This document shows, in pieces, positions 42,026-52,495 of a DNA stretch of 64,000 nt; within the stretch, counting starts at the first letter, position 1, and the number at the start of each line of letters is the position of its first letter. The notes beneath the pieces were generated by a model. The model ran no database searches, had not been told where the DNA came from, and saw only the letters and a list, made by a program, of their open reading frames with translations. The DNA lies in the NCBI RefSeq assembly GCF_028583425.1, contig NC_072807.1, positions 33,671,001-33,735,000 on the forward strand, given 5' to 3'. The DNA is from Eublepharis macularius. Lineage: Eukaryota > Chordata > Lepidosauria > Squamata > Eublepharidae. The translations under genes and the position numbers were made by a program.

Positions 42026-42232
42026 GGGGCTGTGGCTCAGTGGCAGAGCATCTGCTCGACATATGGAACGTCCCAGGCTCAATCGCCGGCATCTCCATTT
42101 AAAAGGACAAGGAAGTAGGGGATAGGAAAGACGGTACCCTGGACCCTGAAGAGCCTCTGCCAGTCAGAGCAAACAAGAGCAACCTTGCCGGACCAAGTGT
42201 CTATTCTACATTTGGTCTGATGACTTCATCCA
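42026..42232 (+). mobile_element. tRNA SINE (GGCTCAGTGGTAGAGCATCTG family)
   Basis: GGGGCTGTGGCTCAGTGGCA, GTCCCAGGCTCAATCGCCGG (B-box-like), GGCATCTCCATTTAAAAGGA and CTCTGCCAGTCAGAG. Confidence 0.82.
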
Positions 42233-42431
42233 TTTATAATCACTTTCAAGGTATTGCTCAATGAGTTTCAATGAGTATTCAATGAGTTTTGAGCTGCATT
42301 CAGAATATTCATGTTCATTGCTGTGTTTTTTTTGCAGAGGTTTTTTTTTTTAATTTTGAGTGGCTGTGACTCTCCAAGGTCTTAGGCCTTCATCCTTCCC
42401 AGCTTGCAATCTGACTTTTTTAAAAAAAAAA

Positions 42432-42500
42432 CTGGGAATGTCAGAGATTGAACCAGGGACCTTTTCCACAGAAAGCGCATGACCTACGGCCTCTTCCAAA
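42432..42500 (-). mobile_element. tRNA SINE fragment
   Basis: GATTGAACCAGGGACCTTTT and GAAAGCGCATGACCTACG, the reversed head of the 42026 family. Confidence 0.6.
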
Positions 42501-42828
42501 CACTGGATTAACACAGCTACAGCCATTGTATTAAAATAATTGCTTCAGAAGCCTTGAGCAGGGAAAGATGCTGCAACATAAGTTGATATGCAATGTGTGA
42601 TTGGACAGTGGTAATGAGAGTGGATAGGGATTCTACGTGCATTCACGTGTTCCTGTTTTCATCTATGCAACAATGGAGGATATAAGGCTAAATGACTACA
42701 AAATCTATTTGGCTTTCAGATCGATGTTTAAGTAAAATTTCTTCAAAGGATAAACTATTTAGCTGCTTTTTTGACATCAAATCACTGATGAATTTATAAT
42801 TTGGACGGTGACCTTGCTTGGTTTATAT
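42501..42828. other. intron, nothing recognised
   Basis: No feature supported. Confidence 0.45.
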
Positions 42829-43028
42829 TCAGGTTGCCAACCTCCAGGTTGGGCCTGGAGATCTCCTGGAATCATGTCATCACCAGACTATAACTGATCT
42901 CCAGACTGGATGAAATGGCTGCTTTAGGGAGTGGGCTTTATGGCATGAGAGCCCACCCCACCCCAAACTCCACTCTCCCCAGGTTCTACCCTCAAATCCC
43001 CAGGAATTTCCCAACCCAGCAATTCTAA
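42829..43028. mobile_element. hAT MITE (TAGGGTTGCC family)
   Basis: AGGTTGCCAACCTCCAGGTT, GGAGATCTCCTGGAATCAT and CAGGAATTTCCCAACCC. Right terminus worn. Confidence 0.75.
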
Positions 43029-43370
43029 TTTATTTCAAAACAAAACTGCATTCCAAACGGGTGTATCTTTGTGGGTCACAGAAAAACACGTCCACCCACC
43101 GGACTGTTTTCCTTTTCTGTTTGGACAAACATCTTTTGAAAACAATCTCTTCCTTTTGGAAAAAGCACATGTGGGGGGGAGGGGGCGTGAGCAGGTCAAG
43201 CAGAGGCTAATTTACAAAACACACACAGCAAAGCGAAGCTCTTGGATGAAGAAGCACTTCAGTCTTAAATATTTTAATCCATACTCTACTTCTCGGAAAG
43301 GGGCATTCAGTTCTCTATGGGCCTCCTTTTCTCTGGGAGTGTTGGACTGGTCCCCCAGAACACCTCTTTG

Positions 43371-43589
43371 TAGAGTTGCCAGCTCCTGGTTGGGAAATTC
43401 CTAGAGATTTGGGGGGTGGATCCCAGAGAGGGTGGGGTTTAGGGAGGGGAGGCAGCTCAGCAGGGTATAATGCCCTAGAGTCCATCCTCCAAAGCATCCA
43501 TTTTCTCCAGGGGAACTGATGTCTGTCGGCTGGAAGTCAGTTGTAATTCCGGGAGATCTCCAGCTACCACCTGGAGGCTGGCAACCCTA
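43371..43589. mobile_element. hAT MITE (TAGGGTTGCC family), complete
   Basis: TAGAGTTGCCAGC to GGCTGGCAACCCTA, flanked by a perfect 8-bp duplication CCTCTTTG (43363-43370, 43590-43597). Confidence 0.9.
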
Positions 43590-43597
43590 CCTCTTTG

Positions 43598-44794
43598 GGA
43601 TCTTTAATGAGGCATCGTTTATTGCTTGGAAATCATCTTCTATTGAGCCTGGAAGTGGGTTCTATGTTATTCCGATTTAGTCCTATTGGACATTTCAGCT
43701 TTGCTCTTCGGGATGCCCTGGGGCTTAATATTCTTGCTAGGCAGTCCTTTCCGTAAATTGTTCGCTTGCTGATCAGAGTGGGCATTAGAAAGACGGATGC
43801 TTTTCCGGTTTCATGCTCCATCATGTTTAATATCTGAGAACCAGGTGCGGTTTCCCCTGTCCTGCTGCTATCAATTTTCAGTCCACAAACTGAGATGATT
43901 TCATTGCAGTGGTTCACTGCATCATTTGAGTCTTATGTTGTATCGTGTCCAATTTTGCCATTTGGGATGTGTCATTGCCCTTTTTTGGACCAGGGGGAAC
44001 AGCTGAGGAATAGTTTCGGCACACCTGCTTTGTTGCAGCAGCTGTTGATTGTACCACAAAACCGAATGTGTTAAATATTTGTGATTTTTGCGATAGCCCC
44101 TAGATTCCAAAGGAAGAATTTCATTTCCAGTTAATATTTTTGGCTTTGGGAATGGATCCTTCCCTTCTCTTTATCATTATTCAATGAAAATATTCAACGA
44201 TGAAATGTGCTGCTTTTTAATTCCACTAAAACTCCATTCCTCTCCAATGGAAGCCTTTGTTTCCAGTGACTTCAGGCAGGAACATGTATGCTGATTTACC
44301 CTATTGGCAGTAAATTTCTTTTGACCACAGCTCTTTATGACTTCTCCATCATCCCGTTAGTAACTCTGAGCTGGCAGTCTGATTCGATAGCACATTTTTG
44401 GGCATACTTCTCGAAAAGCATCTGTCTGTTTTCTTAGAACCATTTTGCCTTGTTTTGTTAAATGAAGGGAGGAAAGCACATTGCATTTCTGGACTGCCGT
44501 GTGGTCAGGCCAACGCCTACCCATCAATCCACCTTGCTCCCACCTGCTCCCACCATTATGAGCAGAGAGCTGTTATTCTCCTCCTTTTTGAATGCCGCCT
44601 CCAGGTTTTAAGAAAGTGGGAAATGTATCGCCCATGCTTCTTCCCACCCTCCTGGAAAATAGCTGCCAGGTTTCAGAGGGGAGGGGAGGGGGGAAAGATA
44701 AAGAAGAGAATTGGCTGCCACTTTCCAGCCATTGAAATAAGTGCTGCAGAATGATTTCACGGGAAGCGGGGGGACCTGGTGGCTTAATGCCCCA
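43598..44794. other. SEMA7A intron 1, unique-looking sequence
   Basis: About 1.2 kb with no repeat recognised. It contains the 22-nt segment shared with 40647. It is among the few long repeat-free stretches of this intron. Confidence 0.45.
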
Positions 44795-45024
44795 ACCTAG
44801 CTAGATAGCCCTGGTAGCCTTATTTTGTCAGATCTTGGAAGCTAAGTAGATTGTCCCTGGTCAGTATTTGGATGGCCAGGAGAACTGCTACACAGAGGCC
44901 GGCAATGGCAAGCCGCTTCTGACCATTCCTTGCTTTGAAAACCCAACTGGGTTGTCATAAGTCAGCTGGGACTTGATGGCATATGCGCGCGCGCGGGCGC
45001 GCGCGCACACACACACACACACAC
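44795..45024 (+). mobile_element. 5S rRNA-derived SINE ending in GC/CA microsatellite
   Basis: CAGATCTTGGAAGCTAAGTA, CAGTATTTGGATGGCCAG and CATAAGTCAGCTGGGACTTG, then alternating GC (about 44985-45006) and CA (45006-45024). The microsatellite grew from the tail. Confidence 0.78.
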
Positions 45025-45197
45025 AGAGGCTACGTAGCTGCTGGTTTCTTGCCTTGGAGGCAGAATGGATCTTACTTACAATTTGGCTAAGCTCCTCAGA
45101 GCTTAACTTCTACTACGCTCAGGGTGATATTTATAGCCTTAGTTAATGCTGATCTTCGTCCATTCTGCAGGAAGATTCATTAAGAAATAATAATAAT

Positions 45198-45609
45198 CAG
45201 GGGTCATTTCCTAGAAAAAGAGCTGGAGGAACTCATTAGCATAACTCATTAGCATGTGCCATGCCTCTTGACGTCACTGGAAGTGTGTCATTAGCATAAC
45301 TGATTTGCATATGCCACACCCCCTGACATCACCTATTCTGGCTGTTTTGGACCCAATCCTGGCCATTCAGGGCTGAAATTGGGCCCAGAATGGCAAAAAG
45401 GGGCTGAAAAGGGCTGAAAAGGGGCCCCAAATGGTCAGGATCGGGCCACTGCTGAGCAGGAGAGTGATCCACCACCCATCAGAGGCTCGATCCGGGCCAT
45501 TTGGGCCCCAATCCAGGCCCAAAATGGCTGAGAGTCAGGTGGGTGGGGCTACCTGTCATGAGACTGCCGGAACGACGTTCCTGTGCATTCTCCCTCAAAA
45601 TGAGCCCTG
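45198..45609. mobile_element. hAT-like MITE (CAGGGGTCATTT...AATGAGCCCTG)
   Basis: The ends CAGGGGTCATTT and AATGAGCCCTG are inverted. The flanks ATAATAAT/ATAACAAC (6 of 8 match) fit an 8-bp duplication in a SINE tail. Its right part is included in the tandem triplication. Confidence 0.65.
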
Positions 45610-46579
45610 ATAACAACAACAACAACAACATTCAATTTATATACTACCCTTCAGGATAACTCAGAGCGGTTTACAAAGTATGTTACTATTATCCTCACAA
45701 CAAAACACCCTGTGAGATGAGTGGGGCTGAGAGAGCTCCAGAGACATCACCTATTCTGGCTGTTTTGGACCCAATCCTGGCCATTCAGGGCTGAAATTGG
45801 GCCCAGAATGGCAAAAAGGGGCTGAAAAGGGCTGAAAAGGGGCCCCAAATGGTCAGGATCGGGCCACTGCTGAGCAGGAGAGTGATCCACCACCCATCAG
45901 AGGCTCGATCCGGGCCATTTGGGCCCCAATCCAGGCCCAAAATGGCTGAGAGTCAGGTGGGTGGGGCTACCTGTCATGAGACTGCCGGAACGACGTTCCT
46001 GTGCATTCTCCCTCAAAATGAGCCCTGATAACAACAACAACAACAACATTCAATTTATATACTACCCTTCAGGATAACTCAGAGCGGTTTACAAAGTATG
46101 TTACTATTATCCTCACAACAAAACACCCTGTGAGATGAGTGGGGCTGAGAGAGCTCCAGAGACATCACCTATTCTGGCTGTTTTGGACCCAATCCTGGCC
46201 ATTCAGGGCTGAAATTGGGCCCAGAATGGCAAAAAGGGGCTGAAAAGGGCTGAAAAGGGGCCCCAAATGGTCAGGATCGGGCCACTGCTGAGCAGGAGAG
46301 TGATCCACCACCCATCAGAGGCTCGATCCGGGCCATTTGGGCCCCAATCCAGGCCCAAAATGGCTGAGAGTCAGGTGGGTGGGGCTACCTGTCATGAGAC
46401 TGCCGGAACGACGTTCCTGTGCATTCTCCCTCAAAATGAGCCCTGATAACAACAACAACAACAACATTCAATTTATATACTACCCTTCAGGATAACTCAG
46501 AGCGGTTTACAAAGTATGTTACTATTATCCTCACAACAAAACACCCTGTGAGATGAGTGGGGCTGAGAGAGCTCCAGAG
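45326..46579. repeat. 418-bp unit in three tandem copies
   Basis: ACATCACCTATTCTGGCTG starts at 45326, 45744 and 46162, so the period is exactly 418 bp. No difference between copies was found when the lines were compared, including the AAC simple repeat. The unit spans the right part of the hAT-like MITE and the tail half of an adjacent reversed SINE. Confidence 0.9.
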
Positions 46580-46727
46580 AGCCGTGACTAGCCCAAGGTC
46601 ACCCAGCTGGCTTCAAGCGGAGGAGTGGGGAATCAAACCCGGCTCTCCAGATTAGAGTCCCGCGCTCTTAACCACTACACCAAACTGGAAAGACAGCACT
46701 TTCCATCTCTCTGGATTCAGAAAGCTG
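46446..46727 (-). mobile_element. tRNA SINE with the same 38-nt 5' extension as 11303
   Basis: The minus strand reads GTTTGGTGTAGTGGTTAAGA ending at about 46688, with the GTT tail at 46446. The 38-nt extension (46690-46727) equals that at 11303-11340 on the plus strand. Confidence 0.85.
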
Positions 46728-48083
46728 TGCCTCCTAATCTTACGTTCACTTATGGAGGAGCAGATCCCACTCTGTTACTTGAAAACAAGCCCCAGCGAAG
46801 CGAGCCACAATCTGTCACCACAGTGGTTAGAACAGCAAATCTTAATTGTTGAGTGTTTATGCTTGTATTACTTCAACCGTTGATATCTGCTGTGCAGACT
46901 TAATAGGGCTGCCATTTCAGAGGCAGTCTTACCGCATGCTGAGAAGGGCTAACCGAACACTGCGCCTCCCCCTGCCCAAAAAGGTGAAACCAAGAAAATC
47001 TCCTCTTGCTGCTTACACCCACCTAGCTCGGGCTCAGGAAGCTGCCATTTGGATCCTGCCCAATTTGCACAGGGTGTGCGTGACCCCAGCAGGGAGCCAT
47101 TGTGTGTGAGGGGAGCAGTGTTTCTAGGGCTCCATCCTGGACTTTTGCCCAGGGCCCCAGAATCACAAAGACTGTCTCCATGCGTCTGCTGTGCGCATTT
47201 CAGCTGTGCAAGGTGAATGCAGCAGGCCCAGCGCTCTGGAGTCCAGAAGGGTTCCATCCTGCAAGCAGTAAAGGAAGCATAGAATGACTCGAAGCGTTGG
47301 CTCACCCTTCACCTTCTTCTGCCCTCCTCGCAGTAGGTATGTTCAGACTTGCCAAATGTCTGGCGCTGACTTCAGCACATGATAGACTTGACCACACTGC
47401 TGTGGGCCGAGTACAATTAGTTCAGCAGCCCATGGCAGTGTGGTTAAGTCAGCGTGGGCAGGCTCAAAACCACGCCAGCCCCAGTCTGGAAAGGCTATGA
47501 TGGGGTCTTTTGTTAAAACATGTCAGTTGCACAGCCCTGCCTTTATGTTGCATTAAGCCGCACATTAACTCATCTGGGCTTTTTACGCATTAGAAATCTG
47601 GTAGAATGCACATTTTTAAACACTTTGCTCTTACAGGATTTACATGGGTCACGGGGCAAGATTTCCAGCTAGCAGTGACTTAAAACACACACACACACAC
47701 CCCAGCAAGTATGAAAGGATTGCTTAGCACTGCAGGGAAATGAACACAGCTGGCTGTTTGTGGGTGGGTAGGAAATGGCAAAGGACTTCCAGTACTGCAA
47801 AAGCAAGCCCAGGAACCGTTTCTCTTCTCTAATGTGCTGCTGATGCATTCTGCTGAAATGTTTTGAATAGCGCGACTGTGTGCTGCGTGGCCTTTGTACA
47901 GATGGAGCAGAGAAGCTGCTGGCACCAGCAATTTGTGTTCCTTTCTGTGCATGGATAAGGAGGTTGACTTCATCTCGGTACCCCCTCCACCCGCCATGCT
48001 AGTTGCTCAGCACAAAGGCTGCTATTGATAAGTTAAATTAAAGAAACCTATGGCTTTGAAGTTTGGGGGAAGAGATATGATAA
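46728..48083. other. SEMA7A intron 1, nothing recognised
   Basis: A CA microsatellite at about 47685-47700 only. Confidence 0.45.
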
Positions 48084-48370
48084 GGTTGCTAACCTCCAGG
48101 TGTGGCCTGGAAATATCCTGGAAGTATCTCCAGACTACAGACATCATGGCTGCATTGGAACGTAGACTCTATGGCATTATATCTTGTTGAGGTCCCTCCC
48201 CTTCCCAAACCAATGCCCTTCCCAAGATCTACCTCAAACCTCCTGGAATTTCCCAACCCAGAGGTGGCAGCCCTCCAAAGCTGCCGTTTTCTCCAGGGGA
48301 CCTGTTCACTGTAGTCCGGAAATCAGTTGTAATTCTGGGAGAGGTTGGTAACCAGGAGGTTGGCGATGCT
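48084..48370. mobile_element. two abutting hAT MITE copies (TAGGGTTGCC family)
   Basis: The first runs GGTTGCTAACCTCCAGGTGT to CAACCCAGAGGTGGCAGCCC (about 48084-48272). A partial copy in the opposite orientation follows (AAAGCTGCCGTTTTCTCCAG to AGGTTGGTAACCAGGAGG). Confidence 0.7.
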
Positions 48371-48374
48371 TGTT

Positions 48375-48430
48375 GCAGCACAAATAAGCAGGAAACTAGT
48401 GGCACCTTAACGCCAGACAAGATTTTATTC
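48375..48430 (-). mobile_element. Penelope-like short repeat, partial
   Basis: ACTAGTGGCACCTTAACGCC and AGACAAGATTTTATTCTAGC. Confidence 0.55.
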
Positions 48431-48607
48431 TAGCATCAGGTTCAGGGGTCTACAATCCGCTGAACATATCTTCACTGTGCAGACATTTTGCTTTAGGGGG
48501 TCTGAAAATAGCCAAACCACCAGATCCATGAAAAGCAGGACATCTAGGACAAAATGTCGTGATTTAAAATTCAAATCTAATCAACAAATTATGTACAATC
48601 CATTGAT

Positions 48608-48815
48608 GTGGTGGAGAGTGCCCTCAAGTCATAGCTGACTTATGGTGACCCTGGTGGGGTTTTCATGACAAGGGTGGCAAAGGTGGTTTGCCATTTGCCT
48701 GCCTCTGCAACCCTGGTCTTCACTGGAGGTCTCCCATCCTACTAACCAAGGCTGACCCTGCTTAGCTTCCAAGATCCAATGAGATCAGGCTCACCTGGGC
48801 TATCCAGGTGAGTGC
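48608..48815 (-). mobile_element. 5S rRNA-derived SINE
   Basis: The minus strand has TGGAAGCTAAGCAGGGTCAG and a GGATGGGAGACCTCCAG head. Target-site copies ACAATCCATTGAT/ACAATCCATAGAT (12 of 13) lie at 48595-48607 and 48816-48828. Confidence 0.87.
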
Positions 48816-48939
48816 ACAATCCATAGATATTTGAATTTAAAATCATTGCATTTCCCCTTGGATTTCCTGCAGAACTTCTTGAACCCTCCCAAGCTCCCTA
48901 AATAAAATGTTGCATGGTGAGGCTCCAACTCATTGCATC

Positions 48940-49023
48940 TGAAGAAGTGAATTCTAGCCCACAGAATTTTACATGAGAATAAAATTTTGTTTTAAAAGTG
49001 CTGCTAAACTCCTGTTTGTTTCA
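48940..49023 (+). mobile_element. Penelope-like short repeat, single arm
   Basis: CTGAAGAAGTGAATTCTAGC, GAGAATAAAATTTTGTTTTA and AAGTGCTGCTAAACTCCTG. Confidence 0.6.
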
Positions 49024-49519
49024 GCAGCGATCCCCTTGCACTTAAGTTCTGGCACATGGGTACCACATTCCGTAGGGGGTTGGCCTTCATCACATCAACA
49101 ACGCATAAGAATGGAAAAGATGCATTTGGCGCCTTTCGGTGTGTGCCTGGCTGTGCTTCTGACAGCCAGCTCGGAGGATTTTGAAGTCTCAGGGTAGACA
49201 ATCAGTAGCATACTGAGTCATCTCCATCTGTATTAATGAGGATTCCCTCCATCTATAATAAGCAGCGAGTGACTCACACAAACCCCAGAGAACAAGGTAC
49301 CGTCTCTGCTTGCACATTATAACAGTGAGATCATGGCCTCCAGAGGCCCGAAACTACAGAACTGACTTCAGAGTAAGAAGGTGTGGTGTGAGATGTTTTG
49401 GAGTCTTCCGTTACCATAGCACTTTGTTCTCCTTGCCCAAGCGATGGAAAACAAAGCTGGGGTTTCTCTTGGAGTTGTTTACAAATGGACAGTTTGAGTG
49501 GGCATTTACAGGGGTGTAA
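49024..49519. other. intron, nothing recognised
   Basis: No feature supported. Confidence 0.45.
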
Positions 49520-49650
49520 GAGATCCAGAGGAGTTAGCCGTGTTAGTCTGCAGTAGCGAAATAGAAAAGAGTCCGGTAGCACCTTTACGACTAATCAACT
49601 TTGCTGTAGCATAAGCTTTTGAGAGACACAGGTCTCTTTGTCAGATGCAC
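49520..49650 (-). mobile_element. Penelope-like short repeat, single arm with full left end
   Basis: GATCCAGAGGAGTTAGCCGT, GTAGCACCTTTACGACTAAT, CATAAGCTTTTGAGAGACAC and TTTGTCAGATGCAC, the same left overhang and arm as the fold-backs at 13278 and 26758 but without the return arm. Confidence 0.72.
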
Positions 49651-49819
49651 GTGTAAGAGAAAGTGAAGAGGCTGCTGGGCCAATGCTATCCCTCCTTGGC
49701 AGGTGGGTTTTCAAAGGAAGGAATGGGGGAAAACCTGCAATTTCCTGATAACCCCATTCATGTAATGGATGAAGTGGCTTCCTTCCAGCCCGCAATTACT
49801 TATGCGACCGTATATTTCA

Positions 49820-50320
49820 GAACTGAAAGAAGTCCAGGAGAGAATTGTGCGAGATGACTAAGCAGTGGAAGTGTCCTTCCGATGAGGACAGGCTTTTTCA
49901 GTTTAGAGGAAAGATTACTGGGGATGGGCACGATAGACGTTTATAAAACTATGCATGCGTGGAGGAAGTAGATAGGGACAGCTTTTTCTTCCTCTTGTTT
50001 GATGCTAGAACTCCAGGGGCACCCAGTGATCCTGGTGTGCAATAAATTCAGGAAACATTACTCAACAATTGTGGAATCCACTGCCAGTGGGCGTTGTGAA
50101 GGTTACGAGCATTGAAGGCCCTAAAAAGAGACCTAGGCAGATTTGTGGAGGTTTGGTCCATCAATGGCTACTAGCTATGGTGAACAAAGGTGAAGACACG
50201 CTCTGGACTGGGCGGCAGCATAAGGGGAAGGTGTTGGCCTCCTCCGAGCCCTGTTTGTTGTTCCTCTAGAGTAACCGGTTGGCCACTGTGTGAGACAAGA
50301 TGGTGGACTGGGGTCTCCAG
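49820..50320 (+). mobile_element. CR1 LINE 3' coding fragment
   Basis: Shows the CR1 ORF2 C-terminal order: a GGACAGGCTTTTTCAGTTTA segment, TATAAAACTATGCATGCGTG, GTGGAATCCACTGCC and the tail CCGGTTGGCCACTGTGTGAG. Decayed. Confidence 0.75.
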
Positions 50321-50454
50321 AGTCTTGGGTACCAGGTGTTGGCAAAGGCCATTTTCTTCCTGAGCACCTTTAACAGGATCCTTATGCATATAAAATATTT
50401 TCTACCGAGCCCCAGTCCCTTGGTATATGGAGATTGTCACAGTGCCATGGGTGG

Positions 50455-50637
50455 TGAGTAAACTTGTCAATTCTGTCTGTATTTGGGGGTGGCAGAGTTT
50501 GGGGAGGGAAATTATCTCAGTGGGGACGTGATGCTGTAGCGCCTGCTCTCCGAAGGTGCCATTTTATCTGGGGGGTTTGATCTTTGAAGTTGTAATTCCA
50601 GGAGAGCTCCAGGCCCTACCTGGAGGCTGGCAACCCT
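50455..50637. mobile_element. hAT MITE (TAGGGTTGCC family)
   Basis: TTTGGGGAGGGAAATTATCT to TACCTGGAGGCTGGCAACCC. Left end worn. Confidence 0.7.
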
Positions 50638-51068
50638 GGCTTCAGCATGCATCATCTTGCTCTCTTCTTGTTTTGTTATTGGCTCAGTTTCGCCTTCAGG
50701 CATCTTGCAGAGCAAATGGAAGGAACCATGCTCATTATGGCTGGCCTGCTTCCCAGAACCGAGGAGTGGTGGGAAAATCTTATGAAACATTCCAGAATGA
50801 GCTGGTGTCTGTGGGCCAATGTAACCAAACTGCCTTCACTAGCCGTGCAGAGGTGGTTTGCAGCCCCCAAGTCTGCAGCCTGGCACAATTAAATACTTTT
50901 TTGCGTTTTGCATAGTGAAAGACCACGTCTGCTTTTCTCCCTTCACACATACCTCGATGGGTTTTTTTTTTCTAGCAAAGTCAACCCGGGGCTTTTTTGA
51001 AGTGCAGAAGGCTTTCTTCGGTGTGAGGCCTGGCCCTGCCTTTCGTCCGCCCCTTTATCCCCCTGCAT

Positions 51069-51335
51069 CAGGGCTTTTTTTCTGGGAAAAGAGGTGGTGG
51101 AACTCAGTGGGTTGCCCTCAGAGAAAATGGTCACATGGCTGGTGGCCCCGCTCCCTGATCTCCAGACAGAGGGGAGTTTAGATTGCCCTCTGCGCCGCTG
51201 AGCACTGAGCGGCGCAGAGGTCAATCTCAACTCCCCTCTGTCTGGAGATCAGGGGGCGGGGCCACCAGCCATGTGATCATTTTCAAGAGGTTCCGGAACT
51301 CCGTTCCCCTGTGTTCCCCCTGAAAAAAAGCCCTG
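51069..51335. mobile_element. palindromic hAT MITE (CAGGGCTTTTTTTC family), complete
   Basis: CAGGGCTTTTTTTCTGGG to CTGAAAAAAAGCCCTG, 267 bp, flanked by a perfect 8-bp duplication CCCTGCAT (51061-51068, 51336-51343). The centre is GCGGCGCAG...CTGCGCCGC-like, so the whole element folds into one hairpin. Best copy of its family here. Confidence 0.92.
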
Positions 51336-51644
51336 CCCTGCATCCTGAGTGGTTGAACAGGAACCAATCCAAGTTTTTTTAATTGATTTTTTAAAAAAAA
51401 ATTATACAGCAACCTTGCAAGGTTAAAAGGTTGGCATCATAAAAAAAGAGGGGGGAAAGACTTTCGTAAGTTTCCTTAGCAATCAACGGAGGAAACTGAC
51501 AAGTCCTGAAATCCATCTACAGAATTGGGGCATTTTTCTAGGGGGAAAACAAAACACCAGACATCACTTTAGTCTAACTGCCTCAAAGTGTCGAAGTAAA
51601 AAATTGAAGTAATATGGAGTCAGAACCGATGAATAAAGCGAATC

Positions 51645-51805
51645 CAATCCAATAAGGGTAAGGGTAAGTGGTAAAGATAAGGGTAAATGATAACTGTAAG
51701 GTTTAAGGGGAAAGGGAAAGTGTAAGGGGTAAACATAAGGTTTAAGAGTAAGGGTTAGTGGTAGGCATAAGGTTTAAGGGCAGAGATAAGGAGAAAGGGT
51801 GAGGG
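51645..51805. repeat. degenerate TAAGGG/GTAAGG repeat
   Basis: About 160 bp of GGGTAAGGGTAAG-like and AAGGTTTAAGGG units with irregular period. Resembles but does not equal the telomeric TTAGGG unit. Confidence 0.75.
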
Positions 51806-51874
51806 ATTGAATACACAGAAAGCTCAATGTAAAGTCCACCATGTGGAAGAGGCCAAAGTTGGTACTGTCTGTTT

Positions 51875-52005
51875 TAGGGTTCCCCAACATGGTGCCCATG
51901 GGCACCACAGAACCTGCAGGCACTTCCCCAGGTGCCTGCCATGTGCTTCAGTAAAGGAGGTGGGCCATTGAAATGGCAGAACCAGTGACTAGCTGCCTTC
52001 TTACG
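51875..52005. mobile_element. hAT MITE (CAGGGGTCCCCAAC family), partial
   Basis: GGGTTCCCCAACATGGTGCC, CATGGGCACC and AGGCACTTCC match the reversed right end of 40835-41249. Confidence 0.7.
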
Positions 52006-52254
52006 AAATAAGGGTACTTTCCGCTTGGATCCTCCTCACCACTCACTGGAGAAGGATCCAGGCTCCTGTAAACTTGACCTAGGGATCAGTTGTGAGGCAG
52101 TGGGAGAGGGAACACCAGAGCAGTGGAGCATTCCCTTTGCCCCCTTGGTGGTCTTCTGTGTCTGTGTACTTTGTCCTCCTTTCCTCCCATTGGTTTGTAT
52201 CTTCTGTGTGCGCAAAAGTGCTGGAGAATCTCTGGTTTGGAGAGATTTGGTGCT

Positions 52255-52350
52255 ACACCTCTGAAGATGCCAGCCACAGCTGCTGGCGAAACGTCAGGAA
52301 CTACAATGCCAAGACCACGGCAATACAGCCCGGAAAACCCCCAACAACCA
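52255..52350 (+). mobile_element. Penelope-like short repeat, second family
   Basis: CTGAAGATGCCAGCCACAGC, TGCTGGCGAAACGTCAGGAA, ACAGCCCGGAAAACC. CTGAAGA, a perfect 6-bp stem (GCCAGC/GCTGGC) and GAAA give a hammerhead-like core. A fragment (ACAGCCCAGAAAATCTACAA) recurs at about 52925-52955. Confidence 0.68.
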
Positions 52351-52354
52351 ATCT

Positions 52355-52495
52355 CTGGTTTATTCTGACCGGCTCCAAGGACATAGGGAGAAGTCTTTCA
52401 CATAACCAGGGAGATAACTCTGGAGTGAGTCTGGGACCTTTGGCATGCAAAGCAGGTGTTCTGCTGCTAAGCCACAAGCTGCTCCTCCCTCGCAT
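52355..52495 (-). mobile_element. tRNA SINE (GAGCATCTG family), decayed
   Basis: TCTGGGACCTTTGGCATGCA, AAGCAGGTGTTCTGCTGCTA and AAGCCACA: reversed head. Confidence 0.6.

Noticed and set aside
45326-46579. CRISPR-like or satellite array
   Set aside because: Only three units of 418 bp made of transposon parts, with no spacers, in a vertebrate genome.
50943-51230. 95-codon minus-strand frame with repeated SLPSVWRSG-type residues
   Set aside because: It is the palindromic hAT MITE read through. The same residues appear at 2577 and 5669 for the same reason.
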